A stretch of 64,000 nt of DNA from contig JBGCFQ010000002.1 in the NCBI GenBank assembly GCA_045106985.1, forward strand, positions 102,614 through 166,613, given 5' to 3'. This document shows, piece by piece, positions 34,425 to 43,571 of the stretch. The translations under genes were made by a program, and so were the position numbers. Every line of letters starts with the position of its first letter. Position 1 is the first letter of the stretch. Source of the DNA: JAUIET01 sp045106985. Lineage in GTDB: Bacteria > Pseudomonadota > Gammaproteobacteria > Pseudomonadales > JAUIET01. The notes below the pieces were generated by a model that was not told the DNA's origin, did not search any database, and saw nothing but the letters and a program-made list of their open reading frames with translations.

Positions 34425-37284
34425 CTTCAAACCCCTTGGCTTGTTCTTCTTTCGCATATCTGCCTGGCATTAATTTGGCCAGCGAATTAAAGCTACGCTG
34501 TACCCACTCATCATAAATTCCAGCCCAACTACGCTGAGCGTTAGTTTCATGTATTTCGATCGCCTGCTCTTCGAAAGGAAACGCTTGCTCCTCAATAAGT
34601 ACTTCGTATTGCTCAAGCTCAAGCTCATTCATTTTAGCTGGCCGCGACGAATTCATTAAGTCGAGACTAAGCTGTGTATAGATTTCGCCAATGCTGTAAC
34701 TCGCTCGCGTCGCAAACTCTTGTACTTCATAAGCAACCGCTTGTTCGTAGCGGCTAAGTGCGGCCTTAAGCGCAACTTTCTTTTTTCCTAAGCTACGTTT
34801 CAATGGTAAGCTCAGCTTTATCCCATTAAACACGTCTCTTTGTTTGTCAGCAAAATACAAAGTGCTCTTTGCTGCCAGATAACGCGATCTTTGTGTACGC
34901 AACGCGCCAAAGGACGAATCCAGAGCTATCATTTTCTGCAGCCATTTCTCGGCTTCCCGCACATTACCGCTACCTGCTTGCAGTTCGCTGAGTTGGAATA
35001 CGGCTTCAAGTTGCTGGTCATAAGGTTGCGGGTACTGCCTCACATAGCGGCTATAAAGCTGTACCGCTTTCTGCTTGTCTCCAGCCTTCTGATAAAGCGC
35101 AGCCGATAAGTAGGTAGCTGTTCTAGCACTTTCAGGGTCTGTATTCGTTTTCGCTAAGCCATCAAGTTCCGCCGCAGCTTCAGCCCACTGTTCGTTCTCT
35201 TGATAGGCCAAAACTAACTTGGCTGGAATTTGCGCCGTCAGCTCATGCTTCGGATGTTTTTTTCTAAAAGAGGTCAACACCACTATCGCTTCAGGCCAGG
35301 CCTTGAGGTTAAGCATGTGAGTTGCCGCATCGAATTCAGCGTTAGTCGCAATTGCAGCACCAGGCGCCACTTTGCTTACTCTTAGAAACTGATCGACTGC
35401 ACTTCGTGTTTTGCCCGCTGCCAGTTCACTCTCACCTTGTTTGTATATGCTGGCAGCCAGGTTTTCTTCAATATCTTTTCGGCGATCATCTTTCCTTGGC
35501 AGAAAGGAAAGTAACTTGATATAGGCTCGTTCAGCCGCCGCGTAATTCTCTTGCTCAAACTCACCATGACCAACAACAAGCCATGCGTTTGCAGTTTGTG
35601 AGCGCTCGATGGGCCGCGGCCAATTTGCCAGCTTTGTAGCATGAAGAACGGCGTTAGCGTATTGTTTGCTAGCCAATAAATCTTCAGATGCTTTCAAAAG
35701 AACAACAGGTGCGCGTTTATCTTCGCTGAAGTTATCGGCAAATCTTAAAGAACTTTCAATTCGACGATCATTCCAGCGCTCAAGGACGCCTTCCGGCTGG
35801 CCGCTCAAGGACGCAATGTGTTTGTCGTACCCTAACAATGCCGCGTAACCCGCTTCAGCGCCTTTCGGGTGACCGGGCATCGTGTATGCTATTCGTTGAT
35901 AAGTGCCTACAGCATCTTCATAGTCCCTCGCTTCATACTGACTTTCGGCGAGTAAGAACCAGAATTCATTGGCGTTTTCGGCCTCAGGAAAAGTCATTAA
36001 ATATTCTTTGTACCAACGACCCGCGCTACGGTATTCATCGAATATTTCTGTTTCGCTGTATTTGAGCTTAGCGAGCTTACGCTTGTTGCCTGCGCTCTTC
36101 GCCCAGAGCTGTTTCATTGCTTGCGCTTCGGCGTGCGACGTTTTTGCTAGCTCGGCAAGGTACTTGAGCAAGTTGGGCTTCAGAGAGTTACGAATATCCT
36201 TGTCTTTAATCTTCCAGTAATGGCTGTGAATGCCATAGTTTTCAACATACTGTTGTTTCGCGGGTAGAATAAGTGTCGGGAAATTACCCTTGTCGTATGC
36301 GTCAATTTGAAGAACATGGTAAAGCGGAGCTTCATCGGATTGCGGGTAAGTATCGATGAAGGCTTGGTAGGTGTCCGCGGTATCTTTATAGCGTTTCTTA
36401 CTAAGGTATAGGTCAGCCAAGCGAGAATAAAGCAGCGGCTCATAGTGCATTTGTCCTGCACCTGCCGTTAGTTCTCTTATTGAGGTTGGACCATCAATGT
36501 AGGAGAAAGCGAGAGACATCACCCGCATGGTATCTTCCACCAACTCCTGTCGGCTTTTCTTCAGCTCAGAGAGTTCTGATTTTTTCGGCCAAATGCGATG
36601 CATTACGCGCCAATAGGAGCGCAGGCTATCTTCATACAAACCGCGTTTGAATTCTGACCAGCCTTTCATGTATAGAGCATTGTCGAAAAACGGCGTGTCT
36701 AGCCCAAAACGTATAACTTGCTCATACTCGTACTGCGACTCCTTATACTTACCATCAGCGAACAGCATCTCGCCACTTCTGAAATGCGCTTCTGCTGCAT
36801 AAGGAGAATCTGGGAACTTTCGCACCAGGCGCTCCAGTGCTTCTGCTGACTCTTCTTGTCGAGTATCTAAATCATAGGCCTTGGACAATTGATAATAAAG
36901 CGCATCATTGCCTTCTCTCTCAGGGAAGTCCTTCAGTAACTTCTTGTAGTAGCTGACAACTTCATCGTAGTACTGTCTTGCAACGATTTGTTCATCTGTG
37001 CCATCTAACTGCCGATCTTCGCTTTCTAGCATCATCAAGTTGCCGAGCCTGGTCATAGACAATGCACGAATCTCAGGGTCATCTGTAAGCTCTAACAGCG
37101 CTTTGTAGCTGTCCATTACCTGGCGGCGCGTGACGGTTGGCAAGTTTTCATCTTTTGCCGGCGGCGCTACCTTTTGCAAATCAGCCAGCGTCGCTTCGCC
37201 GCGCTCCATAACGTCTACGCCACCACAGGCAGACAGCAAACAGGCTATAGCCAAGCAAGCTACACGTTGAATGCCAATATTCAT
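34411..37284 (-). CDS. Large TPR lipoprotein
   Basis: A 957-residue lipoprotein with lipobox LLSAC (Cys20) and many TPR/Sel1-like helical repeats along its whole length (YYQLSKAYDLDTRQEESAEALERLVRKFPDSPYAAEAHF-type units, here given by position at about 105-145 and again through 700). The C-terminal 100 residues are acidic. Such large repeat proteins serve as scaffolds. It overlaps the upstream 694-residue gene by four bases. The best-known comparable proteins are the TPR parts of Glt or other envelope machines. Confidence 0.82.
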   Translation of the reverse strand: MNIGIQRVACLAIACLLSACGGVDVMERGEATLADLQKVAPPAKDENLPTVTRRQVMDSYKALLELTDDPEIRALSMTRLGNLMMLESEDRQLDGTDEQIVARQYYDEVVSYYKKLLKDFPEREGNDALYYQLSKAYDLDTRQEESAEALERLVRKFPDSPYAAEAHFRSGEMLFADGKYKESQYEYEQVIRFGLDTPFFDNALYMKGWSEFKRGLYEDSLRSYWRVMHRIWPKKSELSELKKSRQELVEDTMRVMSLAFSYIDGPTSIRELTAGAGQMHYEPLLYSRLADLYLSKKRYKDTADTYQAFIDTYPQSDEAPLYHVLQIDAYDKGNFPTLILPAKQQYVENYGIHSHYWKIKDKDIRNSLKPNLLKYLAELAKTSHAEAQAMKQLWAKSAGNKRKLAKLKYSETEIFDEYRSAGRWYKEYLMTFPEAENANEFWFLLAESQYEARDYEDAVGTYQRIAYTMPGHPKGAEAGYAALLGYDKHIASLSGQPEGVLERWNDRRIESSLRFADNFSEDKRAPVVLLKASEDLLASKQYANAVLHATKLANWPRPIERSQTANAWLVVGHGEFEQENYAAAERAYIKLLSFLPRKDDRRKDIEENLAASIYKQGESELAAGKTRSAVDQFLRVSKVAPGAAIATNAEFDAATHMLNLKAWPEAIVVLTSFRKKHPKHELTAQIPAKLVLAYQENEQWAEAAAELDGLAKTNTDPESARTATYLSAALYQKAGDKQKAVQLYSRYVRQYPQPYDQQLEAVFQLSELQAGSGNVREAEKWLQKMIALDSSFGALRTQRSRYLAAKSTLYFADKQRDVFNGIKLSLPLKRSLGKKKVALKAALSRYEQAVAYEVQEFATRASYSIGEIYTQLSLDLMNSSRPAKMNELELEQYEVLIEEQAFPFEEQAIEIHETNAQRSWAGIYDEWVQRSFNSLAKLMPGRYAKEEQAKGFEDAIQ

Positions 37285-39365
37285 TCTGCCCGCTCCAACT
37301 CTGAAGGCAGAGCCTGTTCGAAATCACTCACAGTTTTATCGTATAAACGCGTGATTGCGAGTTGGGTTTGTGACAAATGAGACTGAATACTACGGTGATG
37401 CTGAGACAGCTTAGCTATCGCCATATCTGATAGAGCGGCTTGTGCACGCTCTATACCGCGCGAATTGGCCGCCAGCGCGTCATCAACCTGGCGGCTAGCT
37501 TGATCTATTCGCGAACTAAAAGACTGCATATCAAGTTCGTACGACAGTATGTCTTCGATGGACGCTTTACGAGAATTCATAGCGTCTAAAGTCTCATCGA
37601 TCATCTTCAAGTTCTTGCGAGCTTTCCAAACATTCTCAGGATATTCCGCATGAGCATCCCACAGAGCAACGCCTGAAAGTAAGTGTGCCCATTCTTTCTT
37701 TTGCCCTAACTCTTTCTTTTGACCAAATAACGCATCGCTTTCTACCAACTGTTGTGCGCTTGCGTATACGGACGCAGCCTTTTTTGCTAACTTCTGCTTA
37801 CTGGCCGGCAATAAAGCGACCGCATCTGCGCTGCTCTCAATATTCGACAAGCGAGTATACAAATCACTGCGCTGAACTTCTAACACGGAAATGCGATCAA
37901 GCAATGCTTGTTTGCCTCCAGAACGCACTGTTTGGCGCGAGTTGTATCGGCTTTCAAGGGAAAAACCAAAGGTGGCAACTTTACGCTGCCAGGATTCAAG
38001 ATTGAGTCGCAATGCGTATAAATCTCTTAAATCCGTTAATGTAGCCTGAAACCCATGGCCCGCAAGCAACTCTGCTAAGTAGGGGGTTTGGGGGTTTAAA
38101 ACGAGGTTGTCTCTGGCAGCCACCCAATCAACAAATCCATCAGGTTGCTCCACTACAAACAAATCGATAACGCTCGTATTGCGTAGTGTATCAATGGCGC
38201 TTTCTATACGTTTTAATTCATCCCGATAGCGAGTCGCTGCTTGTTCGAATCCTTGCAGGGCTTTACCCTTGGCACCCAACTTTTCGTACACATAGGGAAT
38301 GCCCACATAAGCTTCCTGTACTGCAGAACTCAGCAGAGGCTGACCAATAAGATGTTCCCATGGGGTAAGAGCTAACTCATAACGTTCCTGCTCTACTTCT
38401 GCCCAACCATAGCCCAACATCGCCTGTGAGGCATACGGGCCTTCCAAACGTACACGCTTGAAGCGATCGATGGCCGCGTCATACCTTTCTCCTTGCAGCA
38501 AGGCATAACCCGATGCCAGAAGCGCTCTGTCAGCAAGAGAACGAAACTCATCGGCTTGTACAGTCTCTGTACCGGCATAATCAAGCCTTAGTGCACGATC
38601 CGCAGCGGCGTCAAGCTTTATACTCGCGGCGTACCAATCAGAATTTGTTGAATCTAAGGCCCGGCTGCGAATAAAGTTCTTTTGATAAGCCGCGCCAATA
38701 TTAAAGTGTGCATAAGCTTTGTATGCCGATGAATCGCTTATTCGCTCCAAAGCCGCTTCAGCATGAGTGAAGTTGCCATCTCTTACCGCCAACTGACTTA
38801 CCATAGAGCGATATTCATCTTTAAACCGCTCTGGCAAAAACTCTCCTACCTCAGCCAGTACCTCGCTTGAACGTTCGAAATTGCTGCGCTGATAGGCAAT
38901 CTTTCCTAAGTAGAACCATGCTTGGCTTTCAATACCATCTGAATAAGTTCCGTCCAGTAAAGAGTCAAAAATAGCTTCGGCCTTCTGGTCCATACCGAAC
39001 GCCAAACTAACGCCGCCTTCCATCAATTTCGGATGAGTACCATGCCCCTCTAAGTCTTTACGACGTTCGGCAAGCGCATATTCAGTCAGCGCTTCGAAAT
39101 GATGCCGCTGAAAATACTCGTACAGCATTGTGCCATAACTCAAGGCCTGGGCCGCCGAGGGTGCTTGATCGTCCTTGGCCGCCTGCACTGCGGAGCTGCC
39201 CAGCGTAAGCAGAAGAACAGGAACGGAGAGTATTGAAATAGAAAGTGCTGATGCCAAGAAGACAGACACTGAAATCAGCGCTGCAGCAAAGTCACGCCTT
39301 GCTTCCACGGCAGTAGAAAGCGCGTTATTTAAAGCAGTGCGCAATTCGACAACGACCAGTCTCAT
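37281..39365 (-). CDS. TPR and coiled-coil periplasmic protein
   Basis: A 694-residue protein with an N-terminal hydrophobic export signal (about 28-60), TPR-like repeats at about 85-350 (SQAWFYLGKIAYQRSNFER and similar), and a long alpha-helical region with coiled coils from about 420. The ATG at 39365 overlaps the upstream stop (ATGA) and has GAG at 5 bases. A GTG two codons earlier was rejected. Confidence 0.8.
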   Translation of the reverse strand: MRLVVVELRTALNNALSTAVEARRDFAAALISVSVFLASALSISILSVPVLLLTLGSSAVQAAKDDQAPSAAQALSYGTMLYEYFQRHHFEALTEYALAERRKDLEGHGTHPKLMEGGVSLAFGMDQKAEAIFDSLLDGTYSDGIESQAWFYLGKIAYQRSNFERSSEVLAEVGEFLPERFKDEYRSMVSQLAVRDGNFTHAEAALERISDSSAYKAYAHFNIGAAYQKNFIRSRALDSTNSDWYAASIKLDAAADRALRLDYAGTETVQADEFRSLADRALLASGYALLQGERYDAAIDRFKRVRLEGPYASQAMLGYGWAEVEQERYELALTPWEHLIGQPLLSSAVQEAYVGIPYVYEKLGAKGKALQGFEQAATRYRDELKRIESAIDTLRNTSVIDLFVVEQPDGFVDWVAARDNLVLNPQTPYLAELLAGHGFQATLTDLRDLYALRLNLESWQRKVATFGFSLESRYNSRQTVRSGGKQALLDRISVLEVQRSDLYTRLSNIESSADAVALLPASKQKLAKKAASVYASAQQLVESDALFGQKKELGQKKEWAHLLSGVALWDAHAEYPENVWKARKNLKMIDETLDAMNSRKASIEDILSYELDMQSFSSRIDQASRQVDDALAANSRGIERAQAALSDMAIAKLSQHHRSIQSHLSQTQLAITRLYDKTVSDFEQALPSELERAE

Positions 39366-39937
39366 TTCCACTCTTTAATTGTGAGTGTTGGCTGATGCAG
39401 TTGCAGAGAATCTCGAATACGTAATTCCAGGTATTTGATATCGCCATCTTTTGTAAAGTTGTGGGTCACCGCACGTCGAAAATCACGTCCCTGCGGACCG
39501 CGGCCTGTGAAGAATGCGCTTATCTCATGTTCGCCATTTCGAACATTACCCATATATAAACGTTGAATACCGCCGCGAAACAATGCGTCAACCTGCTTTT
39601 CGGTGTACAGGTAATTCGATACGTCTTTACCATCCATTTTTAGATGGACCGCGTCCAACTGAAAGAACTCACCCACATCAAGTGAAACGAAAACGGCGAC
39701 TTGAGTATTGGCCGGAAACAGCAGCTCTTCCTCAAGGATAAACAAGTCCCGGTTCAAATTAATTACTTGTTGCTTGAGAGTTTGCACTTCATCACTCAAA
39801 CTCGATTCAGCGCCCACACTCGCTTGGGTGGATTCGGCCAACACCGCCGTTGGCCGCAAAAACAACAGGGCAGTTAAAAAAAGTGTTATCCCAAGCAGGG
39901 CCTTAGGCGTCAATAGGTGTTTTGTTGTGGCTGTCAT
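39362..39937 (-). CDS. Periplasmic coiled-coil protein of the motor cluster
   Basis: A 191-residue protein with a signal peptide (cleavage after VLA near residue 34), a short coiled coil (about 45-75), then a beta-rich domain (ANTQVAVFVSLDVGEFFQL, and GGIQRLYMGNVRNGEHEIS). I do not recognise the family. It sits between the barrel gene and the TPR genes and overlaps the next gene by four bases, so it belongs to the operon. There is no DNA-binding motif. Confidence 0.7.
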   Translation of the reverse strand: MTATTKHLLTPKALLGITLFLTALLFLRPTAVLAESTQASVGAESSLSDEVQTLKQQVINLNRDLFILEEELLFPANTQVAVFVSLDVGEFFQLDAVHLKMDGKDVSNYLYTEKQVDALFRGGIQRLYMGNVRNGEHEISAFFTGRGPQGRDFRRAVTHNFTKDGDIKYLELRIRDSLQLHQPTLTIKEWK

Positions 39938-39992
39938 GCGCGGCTATCCTGAGGGCAATTCATAAATTTTAGTCAATTGGCGTTTAAGGCGC

Positions 39993-40622
39993 CTAGAAAA
40001 ACACACTTGTGCCGAGCCGAAACTCAAAGTTGTGACGCAACACTTCCTCGCCCTGGATCGTGTTATCAAACATATGATCTCTAGCCTCTAGTCGAATACT
40101 CAGCCAGTCAGTGAGGTACACTCGATAGCCGAAACCTACATTGAAGGTAAACTTGTCGTCGTCTGCAAAATTCATGGTGCCTACGCCGCCAATCAGATAA
40201 AAGGTAGAGCTCAACACCCAGCGATCAACAATAAATACTTCGCCAGGCAACATGTTCATACCCAGGGATAAACTGGTGTAATACACCGGTTCCACAACGG
40301 ACGGCAGTTGCGGCGCTCCTAGCGAACGCAACTCAAAATCATTAACCTCAGACTCAAGGTAAGTGAGCTCAATAAACATGTCTTCATTTGCATGATAGGC
40401 AAGTGACGCGCCCCAAGAGCCTTCGGTACTAAAGTTATCGAAGTTCATGCCGCCACCAAAAATACTTATCTCCGCATTTTCAGTATCAATCCATGGAACA
40501 ACAAACTCATCCCGGTCAAGGTCTTCTGGTGTGACGTCTTCGTCTACGGTGTCGTTTTCACCGTGGGCGTATAAGAAGGAGCAGCTTAGCAGCAGCAAAA
40601 GGCCGACTATTATTCTTGGCAC
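39993..40622 (-). CDS. Outer-membrane beta-barrel protein, first copy
   Basis: A 209-residue protein with a signal peptide (about 1-20), an acidic N-terminal stretch (DTVDEDVTPEDLDRDEF), then amphipathic strands and a C-terminal aromatic (TSVFF) typical of outer-membrane barrels. It resembles the small OMP_myx_plus-like barrels. It is clearly related to the protein at 44133-44771: both contain LG(M/L)N(M/I)LPGE, YxIGGxG and (W/A)(L/F)xxRDHxFD-like segments and end in SVFF. It starts with GTG, with GGGAG at 8 bases. Confidence 0.82.
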   Translation of the reverse strand: MPRIIVGLLLLLSCSFLYAHGENDTVDEDVTPEDLDRDEFVVPWIDTENAEISIFGGGMNFDNFSTEGSWGASLAYHANEDMFIELTYLESEVNDFELRSLGAPQLPSVVEPVYYTSLSLGMNMLPGEVFIVDRWVLSSTFYLIGGVGTMNFADDDKFTFNVGFGYRVYLTDWLSIRLEARDHMFDNTIQGEEVLRHNFEFRLGTSVFF

Positions 40623-40687
40623 TTATCTAACTCCCTGATAATGGGTTTTACAATTCGAAGGATCGATCATATTTTGCACGCTTTGAT

Positions 40688-40981
40688 TCATGGAAGACGA
40701 ACTGCACGCCCATCAAGTGTTACGGTATGTTCCAGGTCATGCGCCTTTATCCAGCCGCGCCGCCCTTTAGTTGTTTCCACTTTTATCCAGCTGGTTCGTT
40801 GTTTCAGCACGACTAGCGCCTCACCCTGCGCAATGGAATAGAATTTTGGAAAACCACGTCCCGGCCCTGTATGCATATCGATATAGCTGACATTCACGCG
40901 GAACTCTAAATCCTGAGCCTTTGCATGAAAGCACAACACATTTGTCAGCACTATTATCGCTATTGAAATTTTCTGGAGCAT
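40688..40981 (-). CDS. SH3-domain periplasmic protein, first copy
   Basis: A 97-residue protein with a signal peptide of about 20 residues and one bacterial SH3 (SH3b) domain: YIDMHTGPGRGFPKFYSIAQ, then RTSWIKVETTKGRRGWIKAH. It ends soon after the domain. It is related to the N-terminal half of the protein at 44741-45472, where the same SH3 domain is joined to a barrel-like C-terminal part. SH3b domains often bind peptidoglycan or proline-rich ligands, so a wall or TonB-like partner is plausible. Confidence 0.82.
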   Translation of the reverse strand: MLQKISIAIIVLTNVLCFHAKAQDLEFRVNVSYIDMHTGPGRGFPKFYSIAQGEALVVLKQRTSWIKVETTKGRRGWIKAHDLEHTVTLDGRAVRLP

Positions 40982-41114
40982 TAACTCAAACCTTTTACCA
41001 GACCAAAGCCTTTTTGGCCTCCTTTAAAAGTAGGCCATCGACCGCTCGTCTGCTATTCCCCAGGGCAATAAATTTAGTTAAAAATTAACGCTGATGCATT
41101 GCCGCACAATTTGA

Positions 41115-42107
41115 TCATGAATCGCTCGCCGGAGCGGCTTGCAGAAGGTCTTCAGAGTAGTGAAGCAAACCCTGCTCATCAATAATGACGGCGTCTATTC
41201 CTGGAAGTCTGTTAATAAGCTCCAGTCCAGCTTCTGTGCCCAGTACAAAAACGGTGGTTGATAATGCATCACATGTTGTGCTGTCTTCGCCGATTATCGT
41301 AACGCTTTGCACGGTGCTGGCGGATTTTCCGGTTTGCGGTACAAGAATATGGTGATGTCGTTCCCCAGTCTCACGATCCAAAAAAAACCTTTCGTAATCG
41401 CCCGATGTGGAAATCGCGGTATTTTCTAGCGGCAACAACAGAGAAGTACCTTCTGCTCTTGGGTCTCTTATAGCAGTGATCCAGGGTTTACCACGTTTGT
41501 CTCCTAACAATTTACTGTCACCACCCGCGGACACCATAGCGTGCTCTATGCCCAAGCTATTAAGAATTTCAATTCCTCTATCAACGGCATGACCTTTCGC
41601 TATTCCACCCAGATCGATAGCAATTTCAGGCCGCGCAAATCGCACTGTGCCAGCCTTGCGATCGAGCTCAACAAGACGGTAGTTAACCGCACTGTCCAGC
41701 GCGGCAATCTCGCGGTCCGATGGCTTTACACCTGTCCGATAGTTATAAAACTTGCCTATTGTAGCGAACGTAATATCAAAGGCGCCGTCTGACAATTCAG
41801 AAACACGTTCAGATTTATCGAGTAGATAGAGCATTTCCGAAGAAACTTCTATGGCACGGCTATACGCCGCAAAGTTCAACTTACTTAATTGGCTGTCGCT
41901 TTTATAGGGGCTGAACTCGCGATCCACTCTGTGCATTTCCGACAGCACTGCTTTGATCGCTTTTTCAGCAGACACAGCGTTTTCGGCCCAGAGCTGTACA
42001 AATACTTCAGTGCCCATAGCTTGATCAGCTTGCTGAAACCATTCAGCACGCAGAGGGTTAGCGAACACCGCCAAAAATATTAACGTTACAATACGAAATG
42101 AATTCAA
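41115..42107 (-). CDS. apbE: ApbE, FAD:protein FMN transferase
   Basis: A 330-residue exported enzyme that attaches FMN to a Thr or Ser of target proteins. After the signal peptide come the family motifs: MGTEVFVQLW, LSEMHRVDREFSPYKSDSQLSKLN, the DLGGIAKGHAVDRG stretch, GGDSKLLGDKRGKPW and DSTTCDALSTTVFVLG. The usual MGT start of the mature domain is intact. The TTG at 42107 follows AGTAGG at 6 bases and gives a clean signal peptide. A GTG at 42161 is the alternative. No protein in the window has an obvious FMN-acceptor motif, so the target is unknown. Confidence 0.9.
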   Translation of the reverse strand: MNSFRIVTLIFLAVFANPLRAEWFQQADQAMGTEVFVQLWAENAVSAEKAIKAVLSEMHRVDREFSPYKSDSQLSKLNFAAYSRAIEVSSEMLYLLDKSERVSELSDGAFDITFATIGKFYNYRTGVKPSDREIAALDSAVNYRLVELDRKAGTVRFARPEIAIDLGGIAKGHAVDRGIEILNSLGIEHAMVSAGGDSKLLGDKRGKPWITAIRDPRAEGTSLLLPLENTAISTSGDYERFFLDRETGERHHHILVPQTGKSASTVQSVTIIGEDSTTCDALSTTVFVLGTEAGLELINRLPGIDAVIIDEQGLLHYSEDLLQAAPASDS

Positions 42108-42168
42108 AGTATGCCTACTGTTTTTTCTTACGCGCCCTTCCCTGACGGGATCTGTACCCACTGAGGGT

Positions 42169-43341
42169 TTAGTAAAAAAGAGACAGATAGAAGCGTATCA
42201 CATTGGCTGAGAAGTTATAGAACGGTTCGGAGCCTGCAGCCACGTCTACACTATTCTGACTAATCGTAGCATCACGGAAGTCTTCGTAGTCAAACCGCAG
42301 ATGATCGAAAGAAAAATTGGCGCTGGCCTTCTCAATGAACTTCACATTATTCAACTGCCAGGTATAACTAACCGTTGTACCTATAGAGTGAGAAGAAAAT
42401 GTACTGAGTTCTTTATCCCTAGCCTTAAAATCCTGAAAATCGGCTCGCGGAAAAAGATCGTTGTAAAAATCAGCAGCGCTTTGATTGTAATAACGATAGC
42501 GCGCCTCAAAAAGCCAGTTTTCCTTGAAAGGGTGCTTATAGCCAATCTCTGCAGTATTCGCATCTATACCCCAGTCGTCAGTAAAATAACGAGCCCTTAC
42601 CTTCAAGGACGCCCTATAAGGGAGATAGATCATCGATCCTAAAGCGAGTGCGTCGCTTGTTCTGGTTCTGGGATAAATTTCAGACTCAAGGCGGAAATTG
42701 TTCGGGTCTGCGGGGTCGATAAAACGAACTTGGCGGTATGGGTTGTTCAGAAATCCCTCATCCGAAATACCCTCGTAGTTCGCTGAGACAATAATGTTCC
42801 TGGTTATTATCTGCGTGAGACCAAAGCGAAAATGATGTCGATCGACTGTTTCATTGAGCTCGCTATCATCGTTGCGGAACACTTTGTCCGTGCCTCGAGA
42901 ATAACCCAGAGATAAAGTGCTTAAGTCGCCGAAGAAATCCTGCGTAACATTGAAGTGAAAAGACTCCGCTTCGTAGTCATTCTCATCACTTTTACTAACG
43001 GCGAAGCTCACCAGGGATTTATTGTTAAGGTAGTCAAAGCCCAAAGAGGTCTCAGTTCTTTCCTCTTCGTATTCACTTGCCGACAGCTCTACATCAATTG
43101 ACGCACTCGAGACTTTGTCCACATAATAGTTGGCGCTAATTGAAAATTTTTCTTTGAAGCCTTTCCGCACTAGAACCGACGGCCCATCAATCGTAACGCC
43201 TCCACCACTGTAGGAGTGATACATCACATCAGCACGATCTTCAGGAAGCACCGCGCCTGTAACAGCCAGCGGCAGCCATGCAGCCAGGCCTATGGCATAC
43301 CTTGCAAGACTCTTGGTAGCGGGTGGGTTAGTTACAACCAC
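42169..43341 (-). CDS. DUF3570 outer-membrane protein
   Basis: A 390-residue protein with a signal peptide and long amphipathic beta strands ending in an aromatic residue (SLFY), typical of an outer-membrane beta-barrel. It matches the DUF3570 layout (RADVMYHSYSGGGVTIDGPSV near the start, KYNQS-like strands). It is found next to ApbE and DUF4266. The likely start, GTG at 43341, lies inside the end of the DUF4266 gene, with GGAGG at 5 bases. Confidence 0.85.
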   Translation of the reverse strand: MVVTNPPATKSLARYAIGLAAWLPLAVTGAVLPEDRADVMYHSYSGGGVTIDGPSVLVRKGFKEKFSISANYYVDKVSSASIDVELSASEYEEERTETSLGFDYLNNKSLVSFAVSKSDENDYEAESFHFNVTQDFFGDLSTLSLGYSRGTDKVFRNDDSELNETVDRHHFRFGLTQIITRNIIVSANYEGISDEGFLNNPYRQVRFIDPADPNNFRLESEIYPRTRTSDALALGSMIYLPYRASLKVRARYFTDDWGIDANTAEIGYKHPFKENWLFEARYRYYNQSAADFYNDLFPRADFQDFKARDKELSTFSSHSIGTTVSYTWQLNNVKFIEKASANFSFDHLRFDYEDFRDATISQNSVDVAAGSEPFYNFSANVIRFYLSLFY

Positions 43342-43567
43342 AACCACCTCCCGCACCACCTTCAGCGCCACGTGCACCTTCTCGTGCTTGATAAACATGA
43401 TGCATATACGCTGCAGACACAGGCGCAGAGTCAAACTGCATTATTGGGTCTGCAAGGCGATCACGCTCGTAAGGCTTTACCCATGGCTCCAGTGAGCTGC
43501 AACTAGCCGCTAAGAAAGTAGCTGCAAGCAATAGTGCCAAGCGGGTACAAAAGCGTGTTGTAGGCAT
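43328..43567 (-). CDS. DUF4266 small lipoprotein
   Basis: A 79-residue lipoprotein (lipobox AASC near residue 23) with the DUF4266 core (SLEPWVKPYERDRLADPIM) and an unusual C-terminus of Gly followed by CGCN. The tail overlaps the start of the DUF3570 gene, and its Gly codons carry that gene's ribosome site. The Cys-rich tail could be a cofactor or redox site. It lies four bases after the TlpA stop. The start ATG at 43567 lacks a clear ribosome site, so coupling to TlpA is likely. Confidence 0.85.
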   Translation of the reverse strand: MPTTRFCTRLALLLAATFLAASCSSLEPWVKPYERDRLADPIMQFDSAPVSAAYMHHVYQAREGARGAEGGAGGGCGCN

Positions 43568-43571
43568 AGTT

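Noticed and set aside
39362..39937. AraC-type regulator (name sometimes given to this sort of small gene)
   Set aside because: It has a signal peptide and coiled coil but no helix-turn-helix motif.
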